From: Methanococcus maripaludis
Lineage (GTDB): Archaea > AGJL01 > Methanococci > Methanococcales > Methanococcaceae
Length of the DNA stretch: 51,102 nt
NCBI RefSeq assembly: GCF_013760955.1
Contig: NZ_JACDUL010000004.1
Location: 234,700 to 285,801 of the forward strand
Direction: 5' to 3'
Within the stretch, counting starts at the first letter, position 1, and the number at the start of each line of letters is the position of its first letter. This document shows, piece by piece, positions 51,016 through 51,102 of the stretch. The position numbers and the translations under genes are program-made. A model generated the notes under the pieces. The model saw nothing but the letters and a program-made list of their open reading frames with translations, made no database searches and was not told the DNA's origin.

Positions 51016-51102
51016 TTATTGCTGGGATTCTACTTTTTTTAGCATTTCCCCAACATCTCCCTCAATCATGATGTTATCAAGCCTGTTTCCTTTAAGATTT
51101 TC
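51016..51102 (-). CDS. C-terminal end of an unidentified gene, 5'-partial at window edge
   Basis: The last 28 codons of a leftward gene are visible, ending DNIMIEGDVGEMLKKVESQQ. Too little is present to name a family. It lies directly upstream of the TSUP permease and is probably co-transcribed with it. Confidence 0.5.
   Translation of the reverse strand, partial: ENLKGNRLDNIMIEGDVGEMLKKVESQQ

Overview
The window is AT-rich archaeal DNA that reads as a Methanococcus chromosome, most likely Methanococcus maripaludis or a close relative. The reasons are GGTGAT-type ribosome-binding sites a few bases before most starts, frequent TTG and GTG starts, TATA-like promoters, a type II tRNA-Ser gene and methanogen-type protein families. 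The species call is an inference from sequence style; no search was run.

Layout. (1) 1-7.8 kb, host: a very large exported CobN-like (chelatase H-subunit family) protein that enters from outside the window, a small remnant reading frame, an APH-type kinase and an AMP-binding-domain enzyme. (2) 7.9-40.7 kb: an integrated mobile element of about 32.8 kb. Its left end is an intact tRNA-Ser(GCU) gene at 7877-7961. Its right end is a 56-bp copy of the 3' part of that gene at 40688-40743, which leaves identical attachment sites at both ends. (3) 40.7-51.1 kb, host again: a DUF2798-like membrane protein, then a visibly GC-richer cluster that looks horizontally acquired (FecCD-type permease, ATPase, two SAM methyltransferases, a decayed third methyltransferase, two lipoprotein binding proteins), a TrmO-family gene, a truncated gene remnant and a TSUP-family permease.

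Inside the element, from left to right. First comes a regulatory and accessory zone: winged-helix regulators, a 273-aa protein of unknown function, an ApeA-like HEPN protein and several unknown proteins. Next is a replication and integration zone: a cluster of GTTACAA repeats that may be an origin, a P-loop replication ATPase, a tyrosine integrase and a run of tiny zinc-binding or unknown proteins. A second accessory zone follows (19.5-27.8 kb): a second winged-helix regulator, a 521-aa protein, a PH-SHOCT protein, a membrane protein, a ClpB-like AAA+ ATPase translationally coupled to a membrane protein, and a nuclease-like protein. A serine recombinase comes next. Last is a long leftward operon (about 28.5-40.4 kb) that looks like a virion or secretion module: a HerA/FtsK-like ATPase, many small membrane proteins, two paralogous four-helix membrane proteins, a two-repeat Ig-like protein, and two large exported proteins with C-terminal anchors, one carrying a PEGA-like domain.

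How it may work. The element has one integrase, one putative Rep/helicase and one packaging-type ATPase, and its envelope proteins are almost all membrane proteins. No double-jelly-roll or HK97-type capsid protein was recognised. This suggests a membrane-vesicle-like provirus or a conjugative/virus-like plasmid; the layout recalls, from memory, the pT26-2 group of Thermococcales/Methanococcales integrated elements. The accessory zones look like swappable anti-virus or immunity cargo: copies of the 3' end of a regulator gene mark the borders between cargo cassettes. On the host side, the CobN-like protein and the FecCD-type transporter may both handle a tetrapyrrole or metal complex, which is inference only.
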